From Mucilaginibacter cryoferens (GTDB taxonomy: Bacteria; Bacteroidota; Bacteroidia; Sphingobacteriales; Sphingobacteriaceae): 64,000 bases of DNA. Every line of letters begins with the position of its first letter. Position 1 is the first letter of the stretch. Positions 44,609-54,248 of this stretch are shown here, piece by piece. The notes beneath the pieces were generated by a model. That model did not search any database. It was not told the DNA's origin and was given only the letters and a program-made list of their open reading frames with translations. The stretch covers positions 1 to 64,000 of the forward strand of contig NZ_JACHCR010000006.1 in assembly GCF_014205845.1 (NCBI RefSeq), read 5' to 3'. Both the position numbers and the translations under genes were made by a program.

Positions 44609-45320
44609 AGATTTACCATTGCGACGGTAGATATCGGGGTTTATATGTGCCGAGCCTACGACTCTCAGGTTGTTGGTTGTCTTTTTCAACGGGTTGAAAC
44701 CCGTTGCTACAAAATGAGTCAGGGCTACGCCCTTGGGAATTGAATGGATTAAGATAGCAATTGTAATACAGCGATAGTCCGCATAGCGGAAGGTTAATAT
44801 TGTAGCAACGGGTTTTAACCTGTTGACCGTAGGAAGGCCCGGTAATAGATTTACCATTGCGACGATAAATACCGCGGTTTATATGTGTCGAGCCTACAGC
44901 TCTCTGGTGTTTGTATTCCTTTTCAACGGGTTGAAACCCGTTGCTACAAAATGGATCAGGGCTACGCCCCTGGGAAATGAATGGATTAGGATAGCAATTG
45001 TAATACAGAGATAGTCCGCATAGCGGACGGTTAATATTGTAGCAACGGGTTTTAACCCGTTGACCGTAGGAAGAGCCGGTAACAGATTTACCGGTGCGAC
45101 GATAGATGGCGCGGTATATATGTGCCGAGCCTAGAGCTCTCTGGTTGTTTGTATTCTTTTTCAACGGGTTGAAACCCGTTGCTACAAAATGGATCAGGGC
45201 TACGCCCTTGGGAAATGAATGGATTAGGATAGTAATTGTAATACAGCGATAGTCCGCATAGCGGACGGTTAATATTGTAGCAACGGGTTTTAACCCGTTG
45301 ACCGTAGGAAGGCCCGTTAT
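44609..45320. repeat. tandem array of three units of about 238 bp
   Basis: Unit starts (AGATTTACC) are at 44609, 44847 and 45084, giving periods of 238 and 237 bp. Each unit holds the palindrome CAACGGGTTGAAACCCGTTG (at about 44687, 44924, 45162) and a later inverted partner GTAGCAACGGGTTTTAAC, plus the hairpin GTCCGCATAGCGGAC. The units differ at scattered positions. The array can be translated in several frames, but only because the repeat is short of stops. The palindromes resemble REP-type sequences mobilised by RAYT/TnpA-REP transposases; none is encoded in this window. Confidence 0.85.
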
Positions 45321-45400
45321 GCGAAGTTCCGTAGGAACGGCCAATATTATCCTGCCCTCGTTATGAATCTCTTGCTCGGCTGCACTAAGCTCTCTAAAAA

Positions 45401-45434
45401 CTAAAAAGGCAACTATTAACAGTTGCCTTTTTAG
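45401..45434. terminator. terminator of efflux operon 2
   Basis: CTAAAAAGGCAACT (45401-45414), loop ATTAAC, AGTTGCCTTTTTAG (45421-45434): a perfect 14-bp stem with A/T tracts, 10 bp beyond the RND stop codon. It can act in both directions. Confidence 0.9.
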
Positions 45435-45443
45435 TTAATGCTA

Positions 45444-48400
45444 TTACTCAGCCGGTATCTCTTCCTGCTTTATAGCGGGCGGGATAAGCTCGTAAATAAT
45501 AGGTGTTACAATTCGGGATAACAAGGTAGAGCTGATGAGGCCGCCTATCAATACAATGGCTAATGGCGAGATCAGCGGATTGGTTGATATGGCTATCGGT
45601 ATTAAACCGCCAATAGCTGTTAGGGATGTAAGTACGATGGGTAAAAATCTTACCTCGCCGGCTTCGCGGATGGCTTCCTGCAATGTTCGGCCCTGTACGC
45701 GCAGCTGATTGGTAAAATCGACCAAAAGGATGGTGTTTTTTACTTCGATACCTGCCAGCGCTATTAAACCTATAATGGCAATAAACGATAAAGAGTTACC
45801 GGTGAGCCATAAAGCTGCTGCGGCACCCACAACACCTAATGGTATTACAGATAGAATGATAAGCGTGCTTTTAAAGGTTTTAAATAGCAACACCAATACG
45901 GCTATGAACATAAATATAGTTACCAGTATAATGCTCATAAAACCGCCGAAGGAGTTGTTTTTAGATTCAACCTCGCCACCCATTTCGTAACTATAGCCGG
46001 GAGGGAGTTTCATTTTATCCATTTTGGCTACCACATCGTCAATAACCCGGCTTACCAGGTAACCTTTTTGTACGTTGGCCTGTACCGATACCACCCGCTT
46101 TTTTTCCTGGTGGTTGATGATGGCCGGCGAGGCTTCCAGCTGCATGCTGGCAACCTGGTTTAATGGCAAGGCGTTGCCTTGTACGTTATTAACATACAGG
46201 TTACGGAAGGCATCAAGGTTTGGTCGCCCATCTTTCATGCGGGTAAGCAATACATCAAAGCCGTATTTGTTATCGTTATTATAATAGGTGCCCATGTTTA
46301 GCCCGGTTACGGCAAGCCTTACGGTTTGATCTATATTGATGGCGGGCACGCCTAATTGCTCGGCTTTTTCTTTGTTTACAGCTATGCGCATATCACTTTT
46401 GAGCAGGCTTACCGGGTTGTTAATATACATGTTGCCCGGTGTGGCATGCAGCATCTGCTCTACTTTAACAGATAGCGCACGTAAGGTATCCAGGTTATCG
46501 CCAAATAAGCGCACCTCTATCGGCGCTATAACGGGTGGCCCCTGTTCAAAGTTTTTTACCTCTACTTTGGCACCGGGATAATGAGCCCACCTGTTTTGTA
46601 GTTTTTGGATAAGGGCCAGCTTATCGTCGGGTTTGGTATCCTCATCCAGTTGTACAAATAGCTGCGCGTAGTCGCTGCGGCTGTTTTCGGGGATAATGTT
46701 GTAGTAAATGCGTGGGTTACCCCGGCCAACGTTGGTGGCAAAGTATTTTATCCGTGGTTCCTGCTTCAGTTGTTTTTCAATAGCCCTGGCAACAGTATCT
46801 GTATAAGGCAGATTACTTTGATTAGGTGTTGTAATATTGATCAGAAACTGGGGCTTCTCTGATGCCGGGAACAGACTAAAGCCTATCACCCCAAACAAAT
46901 AAATAGATGCCGAAAACAGTACCACCGCCACGCCAATGGTTAAAAACGGCCTTTGCAAAGCTTTATCCAACAAGCGGGCGTAGCTACCGTGGATCAACCG
47001 CTTTAAACCGCGCATCAGCAAGTTGCCTTCGGGATTGCCGGTGTGGTTTTTTAACAGGCGGCTTGATAAAAATGGAATAATGGTTAGTGATACAGCCATA
47101 GAGGCCAGTACGCAAAAGATAACCGCCAAAGGCAGACAACGGATAAAATCGCCCGAGCCTTCGGGCAAAAATACCAGCGGCATAAAGGCAATAATGAGCA
47201 CTACCGTACAGCCTACCACGGCCATACCTATCTGGCTGGTAGCCTTTAATGTAGCTTCTAAACGACTATGGCCTTCCAGCATCCAGCGTTCAATGTTTTC
47301 AATTACAACAATGCTGTCATCAACCAGTAAACCCAGCGCAACCACAAGGCCAACTATACTTAGCTGGTTAAGGTTAAAGCCAAATAATTGCAGCAGCACA
47401 ATGCCTATTCCTAAAGAGAGCGGTATAGAGATCATTACAATAATAGCCGGGCGCATGCCTAAGGGCAGCAGGGTAATGGCAACCAATAAAATAGCGATGA
47501 TAAAATCGTGACTAAGCCCTTCCAATCGCCGGTTCACATTATCAGCCTGGTCGAAGTTTTGTACCAGGTCGATATTGGCGGGCAGCAGTTTTTTAAACTC
47601 AACCAATATCTTTTTATAATCGGCCTGGGTATTGCTGATGTTGGCACCATCCTTTTGCGGCGCGGCCACAAATACGCATCGGTGACCATTAAGGCGGGTA
47701 ATATGCTGCTCTTCACCATAACCATAATATACTTTGGCTATATCTTTAAGGCTGATGGTTTTACCGGCTGTTGCATTTACAATGGTATTGTTAACGGCAT
47801 CCAGTGTGCGATATTCGTTGGTTTTAATGTTAAATGTTTGGTGCCCGGCATCAACACTACCACCGGGGATGCTGGCCATTTCGCTATGCAGGGCACTGCT
47901 AACCGCGTTTACGGTGATGTGCATCTGCGCCATTTTCTCCAGGTTAAGCTCAATGCGTACCTGTTGCGCGGGTAAGCCAAAAATGGATACCTGTTTAAGT
48001 GATGGTACTTTCTCCAGTTCGTCCTGTAACTTCTCGGCATAATATTGCAACTTGCTTCGCGGGGCGTTTTCTGATACCAGGGCAACCTGCAATACGTTTA
48101 CGTCGGTTGGCTGCTGCTTAAGGATCTCTATATTGGTGATCTCCGACGGTAACTCGTTACGCTTGCTGTTTACCTCGCGCACAACTTCCTGGTACTTAGA
48201 GTCGATATTACTGCTGTACTTATACTCAACCCTGATAACCGCAACACCATTGGCAATGCTGGTGCGTACGCGTTTGATATCGTCTAAACCCGAAATTGTT
48301 TTTTCCAGCGGTGTTACCACGCGGTCCTCAATATCCCGCGGACTGGTGCCCGGGTAAGTAACCACAATTAAAAAGGATGGGGGATGCATCTCCGGATCTT

Positions 48401-48506
48401 CAGACCGGGGGATGTTGAGCATGGTAGTTAAACCCAATACAATGATCATGATAAAGATCACCAGGGTAAACTGGCCGTTTTTTACGGCATATTCTGAAAT
48501 TTTCAT
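45444..48506 (-). CDS. RND efflux transporter, operon 2
   Basis: A 1020-residue inner-membrane RND protein, more distant from the tandem pair and nearer to the short HAE/heavy-metal-like group by its N-terminus (NIPRSEDPEMHPPSFLIVVTYPG). The Asp pair is present in GLLVDDSIVVIENIERW and the TM10 Lys in IEVKNTILLVDF. Its start overlaps the adaptor gene stop by 4 bp, so the two are translationally coupled. The substrate is unknown; lipophilic compounds are more likely than metals, as no His/Met-rich sites are visible. Confidence 0.93.
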   Translation of the reverse strand: MKISEYAVKNGQFTLVIFIMIIVLGLTTMLNIPRSEDPEMHPPSFLIVVTYPGTSPRDIEDRVVTPLEKTISGLDDIKRVRTSIANGVAVIRVEYKYSSNIDSKYQEVVREVNSKRNELPSEITNIEILKQQPTDVNVLQVALVSENAPRSKLQYYAEKLQDELEKVPSLKQVSIFGLPAQQVRIELNLEKMAQMHITVNAVSSALHSEMASIPGGSVDAGHQTFNIKTNEYRTLDAVNNTIVNATAGKTISLKDIAKVYYGYGEEQHITRLNGHRCVFVAAPQKDGANISNTQADYKKILVEFKKLLPANIDLVQNFDQADNVNRRLEGLSHDFIIAILLVAITLLPLGMRPAIIVMISIPLSLGIGIVLLQLFGFNLNQLSIVGLVVALGLLVDDSIVVIENIERWMLEGHSRLEATLKATSQIGMAVVGCTVVLIIAFMPLVFLPEGSGDFIRCLPLAVIFCVLASMAVSLTIIPFLSSRLLKNHTGNPEGNLLMRGLKRLIHGSYARLLDKALQRPFLTIGVAVVLFSASIYLFGVIGFSLFPASEKPQFLINITTPNQSNLPYTDTVARAIEKQLKQEPRIKYFATNVGRGNPRIYYNIIPENSRSDYAQLFVQLDEDTKPDDKLALIQKLQNRWAHYPGAKVEVKNFEQGPPVIAPIEVRLFGDNLDTLRALSVKVEQMLHATPGNMYINNPVSLLKSDMRIAVNKEKAEQLGVPAINIDQTVRLAVTGLNMGTYYNNDNKYGFDVLLTRMKDGRPNLDAFRNLYVNNVQGNALPLNQVASMQLEASPAIINHQEKKRVVSVQANVQKGYLVSRVIDDVVAKMDKMKLPPGYSYEMGGEVESKNNSFGGFMSIILVTIFMFIAVLVLLFKTFKSTLIILSVIPLGVVGAAAALWLTGNSLSFIAIIGLIALAGIEVKNTILLVDFTNQLRVQGRTLQEAIREAGEVRFLPIVLTSLTAIGGLIPIAISTNPLISPLAIVLIGGLISSTLLSRIVTPIIYELIPPAIKQEEIPAE

Positions 48507-49582
48507 TTGGAAGTTTTTTCTGGTGATTGAATAGTGATAGCGCTGTTATCGGTAAGGTAGGCCGAGCCTGATACAATAAGCGCTTTGGCTTGCTCCAACC
48601 CGCCGGTTATAGTTGCGGTATTTTTATCGATGCCGGCAACGGTAACTTTTACTTTATGAGCAGTTTTATTATCATCGGTTACAAAAACGTAGCCGTTGCT
48701 GCCGTCACCATCCAGCAATGCCTCGTAAGGTATTTGCCAATTGCCCGCGGCGTTGCTGCTTTGCCTGGCGGGTACTATGGTGGCTTTGCCAAACATGCCG
48801 GCGGCAATGGCCTTTGGCTTTGCACCGGTTAAGGTAATATCCGCGCTGAATGTTCCGGATGTGGCATCTACACCTTCAGATTTGCGGGTAACCATACCTT
48901 GCAGCACCTGGCCGGGCAGGGCAGTAGTTTGAATCTGTGCCTTATCATTGAGTTGGAGTATAGCCCATTCGCTATCGCTTATAGCTACGCGCAGCATCCA
49001 TTTACCGGATTGAGCTCCGTTGGTTTCCAGTACCGCTGTACCGGCTGTAACCTGCTGACCGGCATTGGCCAGTTTTTTAAGTACATAGCCATCCTGCGGC
49101 GCGTGAATTTCTGAATACCGGCGATTGAACGATAACAGGTTTAGTTGTTGCTGTGCCTGCTGCATAGCGGTTTTACTGTTTTGCAGTTGCTCTAAAGTGG
49201 CCACACTATCCTTATACAGGTTTTGGGTGCGCTGATAATCGCGGATGGTTTTTTCGTTGGCCAATTGGGCCTGTTGCAGCTGGGCGTTTATTTCGGTGGG
49301 ATTTAGGGTGGCTAATAGCTGCCCCTGTTTAACAGCATCGCCCTCTTTTACGTGGAGGCTACTGATAATGCCCCCGGTTTTAAACGAAAGCATAACCTCG
49401 TCATCTGTAGTAAACTGTCCCGAAACGGATAATGCCTGGTTGCTGTTTTGTTGCTTTAATTCCATTACCTGCACAGGTATGGTATCTGCCCCGCCATCGG
49501 GATGGCTTGCCGGCACATGCGATTTGCAGGCGTATAAAAATGGTATGGCCATTAACAGGCTCGCGTATTTAAAATTTTTCAT
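48503..49582 (-). CDS. RND periplasmic adaptor (MFP), operon 2
   Basis: A 359-residue lipoprotein (YAC, Cys19) with the lipoyl halves GGIISSLHVKEGDAVKQGQLLA (about 70-91) and IHAPQDGYVLKKLANAGQQV (about 158-177). A short helical hairpin between them is rich in Gln (QQAQQQLNLL). It lies 8 bp after the tolC gene and overlaps the RND gene by 4 bp. It is shorter than the adaptor of operon 1, mainly in the hairpin and the C-terminal domain. Confidence 0.92.
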   Translation of the reverse strand: MKNFKYASLLMAIPFLYACKSHVPASHPDGGADTIPVQVMELKQQNSNQALSVSGQFTTDDEVMLSFKTGGIISSLHVKEGDAVKQGQLLATLNPTEINAQLQQAQLANEKTIRDYQRTQNLYKDSVATLEQLQNSKTAMQQAQQQLNLLSFNRRYSEIHAPQDGYVLKKLANAGQQVTAGTAVLETNGAQSGKWMLRVAISDSEWAILQLNDKAQIQTTALPGQVLQGMVTRKSEGVDATSGTFSADITLTGAKPKAIAAGMFGKATIVPARQSSNAAGNWQIPYEALLDGDGSNGYVFVTDDNKTAHKVKVTVAGIDKNTATITGGLEQAKALIVSGSAYLTDNSAITIQSPEKTSK

Positions 49583-49590
49583 GTGATTGT

Positions 49591-50976
49591 TTATTTGGAG
49601 TTAGGGTTGTTGATGGGATAAGTGGCCTGGTCGCGTTCTATTTCGGCAAGTGTAACCTGCAGGTTTGCCTGCGCCGCGGTAACCTGCAGGCGGGCATCGG
49701 TAAGCTGGTTTTCGGCATCTACCAATTCGAGGTATAATAGCTGGCCTGCCCGGTACGCTTTTAACTGGTCATTGTAATACTTACCCGCAAATGCCAGTTG
49801 CGACACCGCGCTGTTTAATGTTACTTTGGCCGATTGATAGTTATTATTAGCCTGATCTAATTGCAGTTTGAGAGATAGTTCCGTTTCATCCAATTGCGCT
49901 GTTGTGGCATCCAGATCTGCGCGCGATTGGGCGGCACGTTGCTTGCGCTGGCCGCCGGTAAAAATATCCCATTGCAGGTTTACACCCCACAAGTAATATT
50001 TGGTTTTGTTATTTACATTAAAATCAACCCCCTGCGAACCCAGATCAATAAAAGTGCTCAGCTTAGGTATAAAACCGGCGTTTTGCAGCTTGTAATCAAG
50101 TTTGTGTACATCTTGCATGGTACGCAGCTGGCTTAACTCTTCCCGGGCTGCTGTGCCTTTGGTGGTGTCGGGTTGGGTTAGTGCGTTGGTGGTTACATCG
50201 GCGTCAATCAATATGGTATCCTGCAGGTTACGGTTAAGTAAAAAGTTAAAGTAGGAGCGGGCGTTGGCCGTGTTACGTTTGGCCTCTACCAGTTGGGCGT
50301 TGGTTTTTTGCTGCTCGGTTTGTGAGCGTAAAAGCGCGGTTCCGTTGCGTACCCCGTTACGGAGCAAGCTTTCGTTTTCTCGGATGTTTTCTTTAACCAG
50401 CGTGAGGGCGCTATTGTATACGCCTATACTTTGCAAAGCCTGGTAATAGAGATAATAGGCGGTTTTAATATCTTTTACCAGCGCCCGTTTGTACACATTT
50501 ACCGATGCCTGCTGTACGGTTATTAGTTGTTGTTTGATGAGCTTGTTGTAACGGATTTCGGCATTGATGAGTGGGAGGGAGGTGCGCAGTTTGGCATCGT
50601 AAAAGTTGTTGGGATTGAGCAGGAATGATTGGTTTTTTTGCAGCGGATATTTGCTGGAATTGGTAAGCTGGTTTAAGGCTGTATAAATTGGATTAACCAG
50701 GTCGCCAACCGGTACATCAATGGTACGGCCTCCCGCTGCTTTGGTATAGCTGCCCAAAAGGCTTACTGTTGGCAGATACATGGCCTGCGCTTCTTTCAGA
50801 GCGTACATAGATTTATCCAGATCAAATTGTTGTTGCTTTAAACCCTGGTTTTTGGCAAAGGCGGTATCGATATATTGATCGAGCCGCGACTGCCGGGTTT
50901 GTGCCGGCGAGTGGCTGCAAAATATCAAGACACAAACAAATGTGAACATGGATATCTTATTGAGTGATGTATACAT
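49591..50976 (-). CDS. TolC-family outer-membrane channel, operon 2
   Basis: A 461-residue protein with an N-terminal hydrophobic signal segment (SMFTFVCVLIFCSHSPAQ) and two OEP domains (about 28-235 and 260-445). The second holds KLDYKLQNAGFIPKLSTFIDLG and LQWDIFTGGQRKQRAAQSRADLD. It heads operon 2. An operator-like palindrome reaches to the start codon, so binding there would block transcription or translation start. Confidence 0.92.
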   Translation of the reverse strand: MYTSLNKISMFTFVCVLIFCSHSPAQTRQSRLDQYIDTAFAKNQGLKQQQFDLDKSMYALKEAQAMYLPTVSLLGSYTKAAGGRTIDVPVGDLVNPIYTALNQLTNSSKYPLQKNQSFLLNPNNFYDAKLRTSLPLINAEIRYNKLIKQQLITVQQASVNVYKRALVKDIKTAYYLYYQALQSIGVYNSALTLVKENIRENESLLRNGVRNGTALLRSQTEQQKTNAQLVEAKRNTANARSYFNFLLNRNLQDTILIDADVTTNALTQPDTTKGTAAREELSQLRTMQDVHKLDYKLQNAGFIPKLSTFIDLGSQGVDFNVNNKTKYYLWGVNLQWDIFTGGQRKQRAAQSRADLDATTAQLDETELSLKLQLDQANNNYQSAKVTLNSAVSQLAFAGKYYNDQLKAYRAGQLLYLELVDAENQLTDARLQVTAAQANLQVTLAEIERDQATYPINNPNSK

Positions 50977-50996
50977 AATAAACAGTGTTTAGTATA
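50975..50996. promoter_or_regulatory. TetR operator-like site 1, at the tolC start
   Basis: AATAAACAGTGTTTAGTATA reads on the minus strand as a near copy of the ATACTGAACA-C-TGTTCAGTAT palindrome at the TetR promoter (core TAAACA-G-TGTTTA). It touches the tolC start codon. It is part of a longer duplicated block of about 43 bp whose second copy is at 51159-51203. Confidence 0.55.
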
Positions 50997-51164
50997 AGGG
51001 TAAATTTTTTTATGGTTTTAATTTTATTGCGGTAATAACCGAATTGATGGCTTGGTATTCTCTTTTTTTCTCATGTTTTTCTCCTGCTTTTCTTATGTTT
51101 TTCTCAATTAAGGGTGATTTAATGATAATGTAGTGTTACTTTATTCTTAATGTATTATGTATAT

Positions 51165-51186
51165 ATAATAAACAGTGTTTAGTATT
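51165..51186. promoter_or_regulatory. TetR operator-like site 2, at the 3' end of the tetR gene
   Basis: This is the same AATAAACAGTGTTTAGTATT sequence as site 1, followed by the same AAATTTTTT tract, 190 bp away. It lies 13 bp past the tetR stop. Two copies of the block could let a TetR dimer pair loop the promoter. Confidence 0.5.
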
Positions 51187-51198
51187 AATGCAAATTTT

Positions 51199-51810
51199 TT
51201 AAAGCGTAATGGATGCAATATAATTTTCTATAGAAGCGGCTAAAGTTTCCCTTACCTGGTCTTCCGTCATCTCCATTATTTTTAACCTGCACCTTAAATT
51301 AAGCGAAACCATCCCATGGCTCATAGACCATACCTGGAGCGCGCCCATATTTACATCTTTTAGCCTGAGCAGGTTTTGGCTTATACACTCCTTTAGGCAG
51401 TCGGTTAAAAAGTCAAAAGTTTGGTCGCCATTGTCTTTATGGATAGTTTCATCCACATTCATTGGCGCACGGATAATGAACATCAGATCATACAGTTCGG
51501 GGTTATCCAGGCCAAAATTTACGTAGGTTTTACCTATCTGTACCAGTTTTTCTACCGGGTTTGTACTGGTGGCGTTTTTTTTGAAAGCTGTAAGTAGTTC
51601 GCCGTAGGCAAGGCCTTGTACTTCGTAAAGTAATTCGTCTTTGTCCTTGTAATACAGGTAGATAGTGCCGGGGCTATATTCAATAGCGTCGGCAATATTA
51701 CGGATAGAGGTTTTGGCATAACCGTCTTCCAAAAACATTTTCAAAGCCGCACTCATAATGAGTTGCTTCATTTCTGTTTTTTCCCGTTCTTTTCTTTCAG
51801 ATATACCCAT
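51199..51810 (-). CDS. TetR/AcrR-family repressor of efflux operon 2
   Basis: With the start MGIS at 51810 the protein has 203 residues. The N-terminal helix-turn-helix (about 15-60) reads IMSAALKMFLEDGYAKTSIRNIADAIEYSPGTIYLYYKDKDELL, the standard TetR motif. The rest is the helical ligand-binding and dimer domain. A longer frame opens at 51843, but that start lies inside the operator palindrome and upstream of the expected transcript start, and 51825 would be nearly leaderless. It should repress itself and the tolC operon through the three related sites. Confidence 0.88.
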   Translation of the reverse strand: MGISERKEREKTEMKQLIMSAALKMFLEDGYAKTSIRNIADAIEYSPGTIYLYYKDKDELLYEVQGLAYGELLTAFKKNATSTNPVEKLVQIGKTYVNFGLDNPELYDLMFIIRAPMNVDETIHKDNGDQTFDFLTDCLKECISQNLLRLKDVNMGALQVWSMSHGMVSLNLRCRLKIMEMTEDQVRETLAASIENYIASITL

Positions 51811-51827
51811 GACTAATTTACTCATTG

Positions 51828-51855
51828 CAAATATACTGAACACTGTTCAGTATAT
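51828..51855 (-). promoter_or_regulatory. tetR promoter -7 box overlapped by a perfect operator palindrome
   Basis: ATATACTGAACA-C-TGTTCAGTATAT (51831-51855) is a perfect palindrome with 12-bp arms. The -7 box TATATTTG (minus strand, 51828-51835) overlaps its end. This is the classic arrangement for TetR autorepression. Confidence 0.8.
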
Positions 51856-52066
51856 TTCTTATTTTGAAATAAAAAAATGTCAGCCTACTGTCGATAATAG
51901 AAATTATAGCACAAAAATTAAATAATGTTTCGTTTTAGCACCCATTATTTAAAGTATATAAGTAAGTTAGCTTAGAATAAACCGAGTTAATCTAAACCAA
52001 CAACCAATTACTTAATTTAAGCGATGGGGGAGTTTGCCCTTACTTCTTAAACCTAATTTTAAAAAT

Positions 52067-53698
52067 ATGAATAAATTTTTTATCCTATTTTTCTTCCTGC
52101 TTTCTTGCAGTTGCGTATACGCTGCTGGTGATACAAATAAACTTTTGGAGGAGTTAAAGGCGCAAATAGGTAAAAGAGAGATATATGATAATAATAAAGC
52201 GCTGAGGATAAAAAAGCTCAAAATATACCAATCAGCGTTGTCAAAAAACGACTATAACAGTCAGTTTAACACATTTGATAATCTTTATAACGAATACAAA
52301 TCGTACCAGTTCGATTCGGCTTATGTTTATGTAGATAAGATGATCTATATGAGTAAGCTCAAAAACGACAAGCCCCGTGAGTATTATAGCTATGTAAAAC
52401 TGGCTTTTATTCTGCTGTCGTCTGGCATGTTTCACGAAGCTTTTGAGTATCTCAATAAGGTGGATGTTAGTGTGTTAACTAATGCCGCTAAAATAGATTA
52501 TTACTTTTTTTTGGCCAGGTGTAATTATGATGTGGCCAATTATAGCAATGACAAATATTTTACCCCCGATTATATAGATAGGGGAAATAAATTTATTGAT
52601 TCTGCCATATCTTTTTGTGGTAATGATCGCATAAGTGAAATTTATTTTACCGGGTTGCAAAAGCAACAGGAGCGTAATTTTGACGAGGGTAGAGTTGAGT
52701 TTAGCAAGCTTTTGAACCCAAAAATGCAAATAACCATGCACTTACGGGCAATGGTCTCTTGCGCATTAGGAGCAATTTACCTGGAGACAAACCAAAAAGA
52801 GGAAGGCCTTAACCTGATGATTAAATCGGCCATTGCCGATGTTAAATCATCAACAAGAGAAACGGTTGCACTTTATACCCTTGCCAACCTTTTGTACAAG
52901 GAGGGTAATATTAAAGATGCCTATAATTTTATACAAATAGCCCAGGAAGACGCTGATTTTTACGGGGCCCGGCAGCGAAAAATACAAATTGGTGCCATAT
53001 TACCTTTAATTGCTACCGCCGAACTTAATAACTCCGAGCATCAAAAAAATCAGTTCCTGGTGTTGCTGTTAACCATTACCACGCTGGCGCTGTTGGTTGT
53101 ATTTTTTCTGGTTATGATAGGCCAACAGCTTAAAAAGCTAAAAATAAAAGAAGTCATTATTGAAGGTAAGAATCTAGAACTCAATGGCATTAACGAAAAG
53201 CTTTGGGAGGATTCTAAAATTAAGGAAGAGTATATTGGACAGTTTTTTAAAGAGATTTCCGGCTATATACTAAAACTCGAAAATTTAAAAATCTCTGTTA
53301 ATGCCAAGCTTTCGATGAAAAAATATGATGCCATACATACACTCATAGATCATATCGATATTAAAAAAGAGCGAAAGAACCTTTACTACAGTTTCGATCA
53401 TATTTTCATAAAAATATTCCCCAATTTTATTGGTGTGTTTAATGAGCTATTTGATGAAAAAGACAAAATCTGGCCCGATAGCGACGAAGTATTAAATACC
53501 GACCTCCGTATTTTTGCGCTCATCAGAATGGGCATTACAGATAATGATACTATCGCCAAAATATTAGAATACTCTGTAAACACTATTTATGTTTACAAAA
53601 TGCGGATAAAAGCCAAATCTTTAAATCCAGAGCTGTTTGAAAAGCGAATTATGGATATCAGAACAATTGATACGTTCGGTAAATTTGGTGTGAGTTAG
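52067..53698 (+). CDS. SusR-type membrane-bound regulator (TPR - TM - DUF6377 HTH)
   Basis: The ATG at 52067 gives 543 residues with a proper signal peptide (MNKFFILFFFLLSCSCVYA); an ATG 33 bp earlier would bury it. A periplasmic TPR-like helical region (about 25-325) is followed by one membrane helix (about 332-354, FLVLLLTITTLALLVVFFLVMI), a linker coil, and a cytoplasmic C-terminal domain with a LuxR-like helix-turn-helix (DLRIFALIRMGITDNDTIAKILEYSVNTIYVYKMRIKAKSL). This is the layout of SusR of Bacteroides. It should sense an oligosaccharide in the periplasm and activate the SusC gene 551 bp downstream. Confidence 0.88.
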   Translation: MNKFFILFFFLLSCSCVYAAGDTNKLLEELKAQIGKREIYDNNKALRIKKLKIYQSALSKNDYNSQFNTFDNLYNEYKSYQFDSAYVYVDKMIYMSKLKNDKPREYYSYVKLAFILLSSGMFHEAFEYLNKVDVSVLTNAAKIDYYFFLARCNYDVANYSNDKYFTPDYIDRGNKFIDSAISFCGNDRISEIYFTGLQKQQERNFDEGRVEFSKLLNPKMQITMHLRAMVSCALGAIYLETNQKEEGLNLMIKSAIADVKSSTRETVALYTLANLLYKEGNIKDAYNFIQIAQEDADFYGARQRKIQIGAILPLIATAELNNSEHQKNQFLVLLLTITTLALLVVFFLVMIGQQLKKLKIKEVIIEGKNLELNGINEKLWEDSKIKEEYIGQFFKEISGYILKLENLKISVNAKLSMKKYDAIHTLIDHIDIKKERKNLYYSFDHIFIKIFPNFIGVFNELFDEKDKIWPDSDEVLNTDLRIFALIRMGITDNDTIAKILEYSVNTIYVYKMRIKAKSLNPELFEKRIMDIRTIDTFGKFGVS

Positions 53699-54248
53699 TT
53701 ACACCGGGTAAATAATTAATATAATGTCTCATTAAATATAAATATAGCTGCTGATTTTGGTTATATTTTTGAGGTGTGTAGTGTAATTAAAATATTGATT
53801 TATAGGTTGTTGGTGCTTGTAAAAGTTATATTTTTTTGAAATTTATTAAAACGTATAGCTAATTCAAAAATCTACTCATTACTTTGTATCAAATCATTAT
53901 TAATGGCTAATTAACATAAACCGTTTGCCGTTTAATGAATACCAATTTTACCAATTAAACTGTTGTAATTAAAATTTCATGCATGCTGTAGCTTAGCGGC
54001 TATTGCACAATAGTGTCGGCTTGCCCGTGGGAACTAAATAGTTATTGATTTTTTCGATCCTGATTATAACAACACAAACAAATAAGTACATATACAATTA
54101 GTTTTTGCAATTAATGAGGCTATTGATTGCTGTATAGATAAATTATTTATTACAGCATTAATTTATTTTCAAAAATCATATATCTTTTTCGTTCTTGTAA
54201 ACTTATAACTACTTTTAAACAACCAATTAACCAACTAAATCTAAATTT
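53699..54248. other. long AT-rich promoter region before SusC 3
   Basis: These 550 bp have no gene. Two copies of TGTAATTAAAAT (53782-53793 and 53964-53975, 182 bp apart) may be regulator sites, although such AT-rich 12-mers could match by chance. I found no full TTTG/TAnnTTTG promoter, as expected if the SusR-type activator is needed. No T-run hairpin is visible after the regulator gene. Confidence 0.4.

Noticed and set aside
44609..45320. Possible CRISPR array
   Set aside because: The period of about 238 bp, sequence-similar interiors and lack of cas genes rule this out; spacers would be unrelated to one another.
44613..45344. A 243-residue leftward open frame with internal repeats (SFPKGVALIHFVATGF)
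   Set aside because: It is the translation of the 238-bp tandem repeat; other frames of the array are open as well, and the protein changes from unit to unit only where the DNA repeats differ.
45444..48506. Heavy-metal (CusA-type) assignment for the third RND protein
   Set aside because: No Met or His clusters expected for metal transport were seen in the protein or its adaptor, and the regulator is of the TetR/AcrR type.
51811..51843. Longer TetR start at 51843
   Set aside because: That codon lies inside the operator palindrome and upstream of the expected transcript start given the -7 box at 51828-51835.
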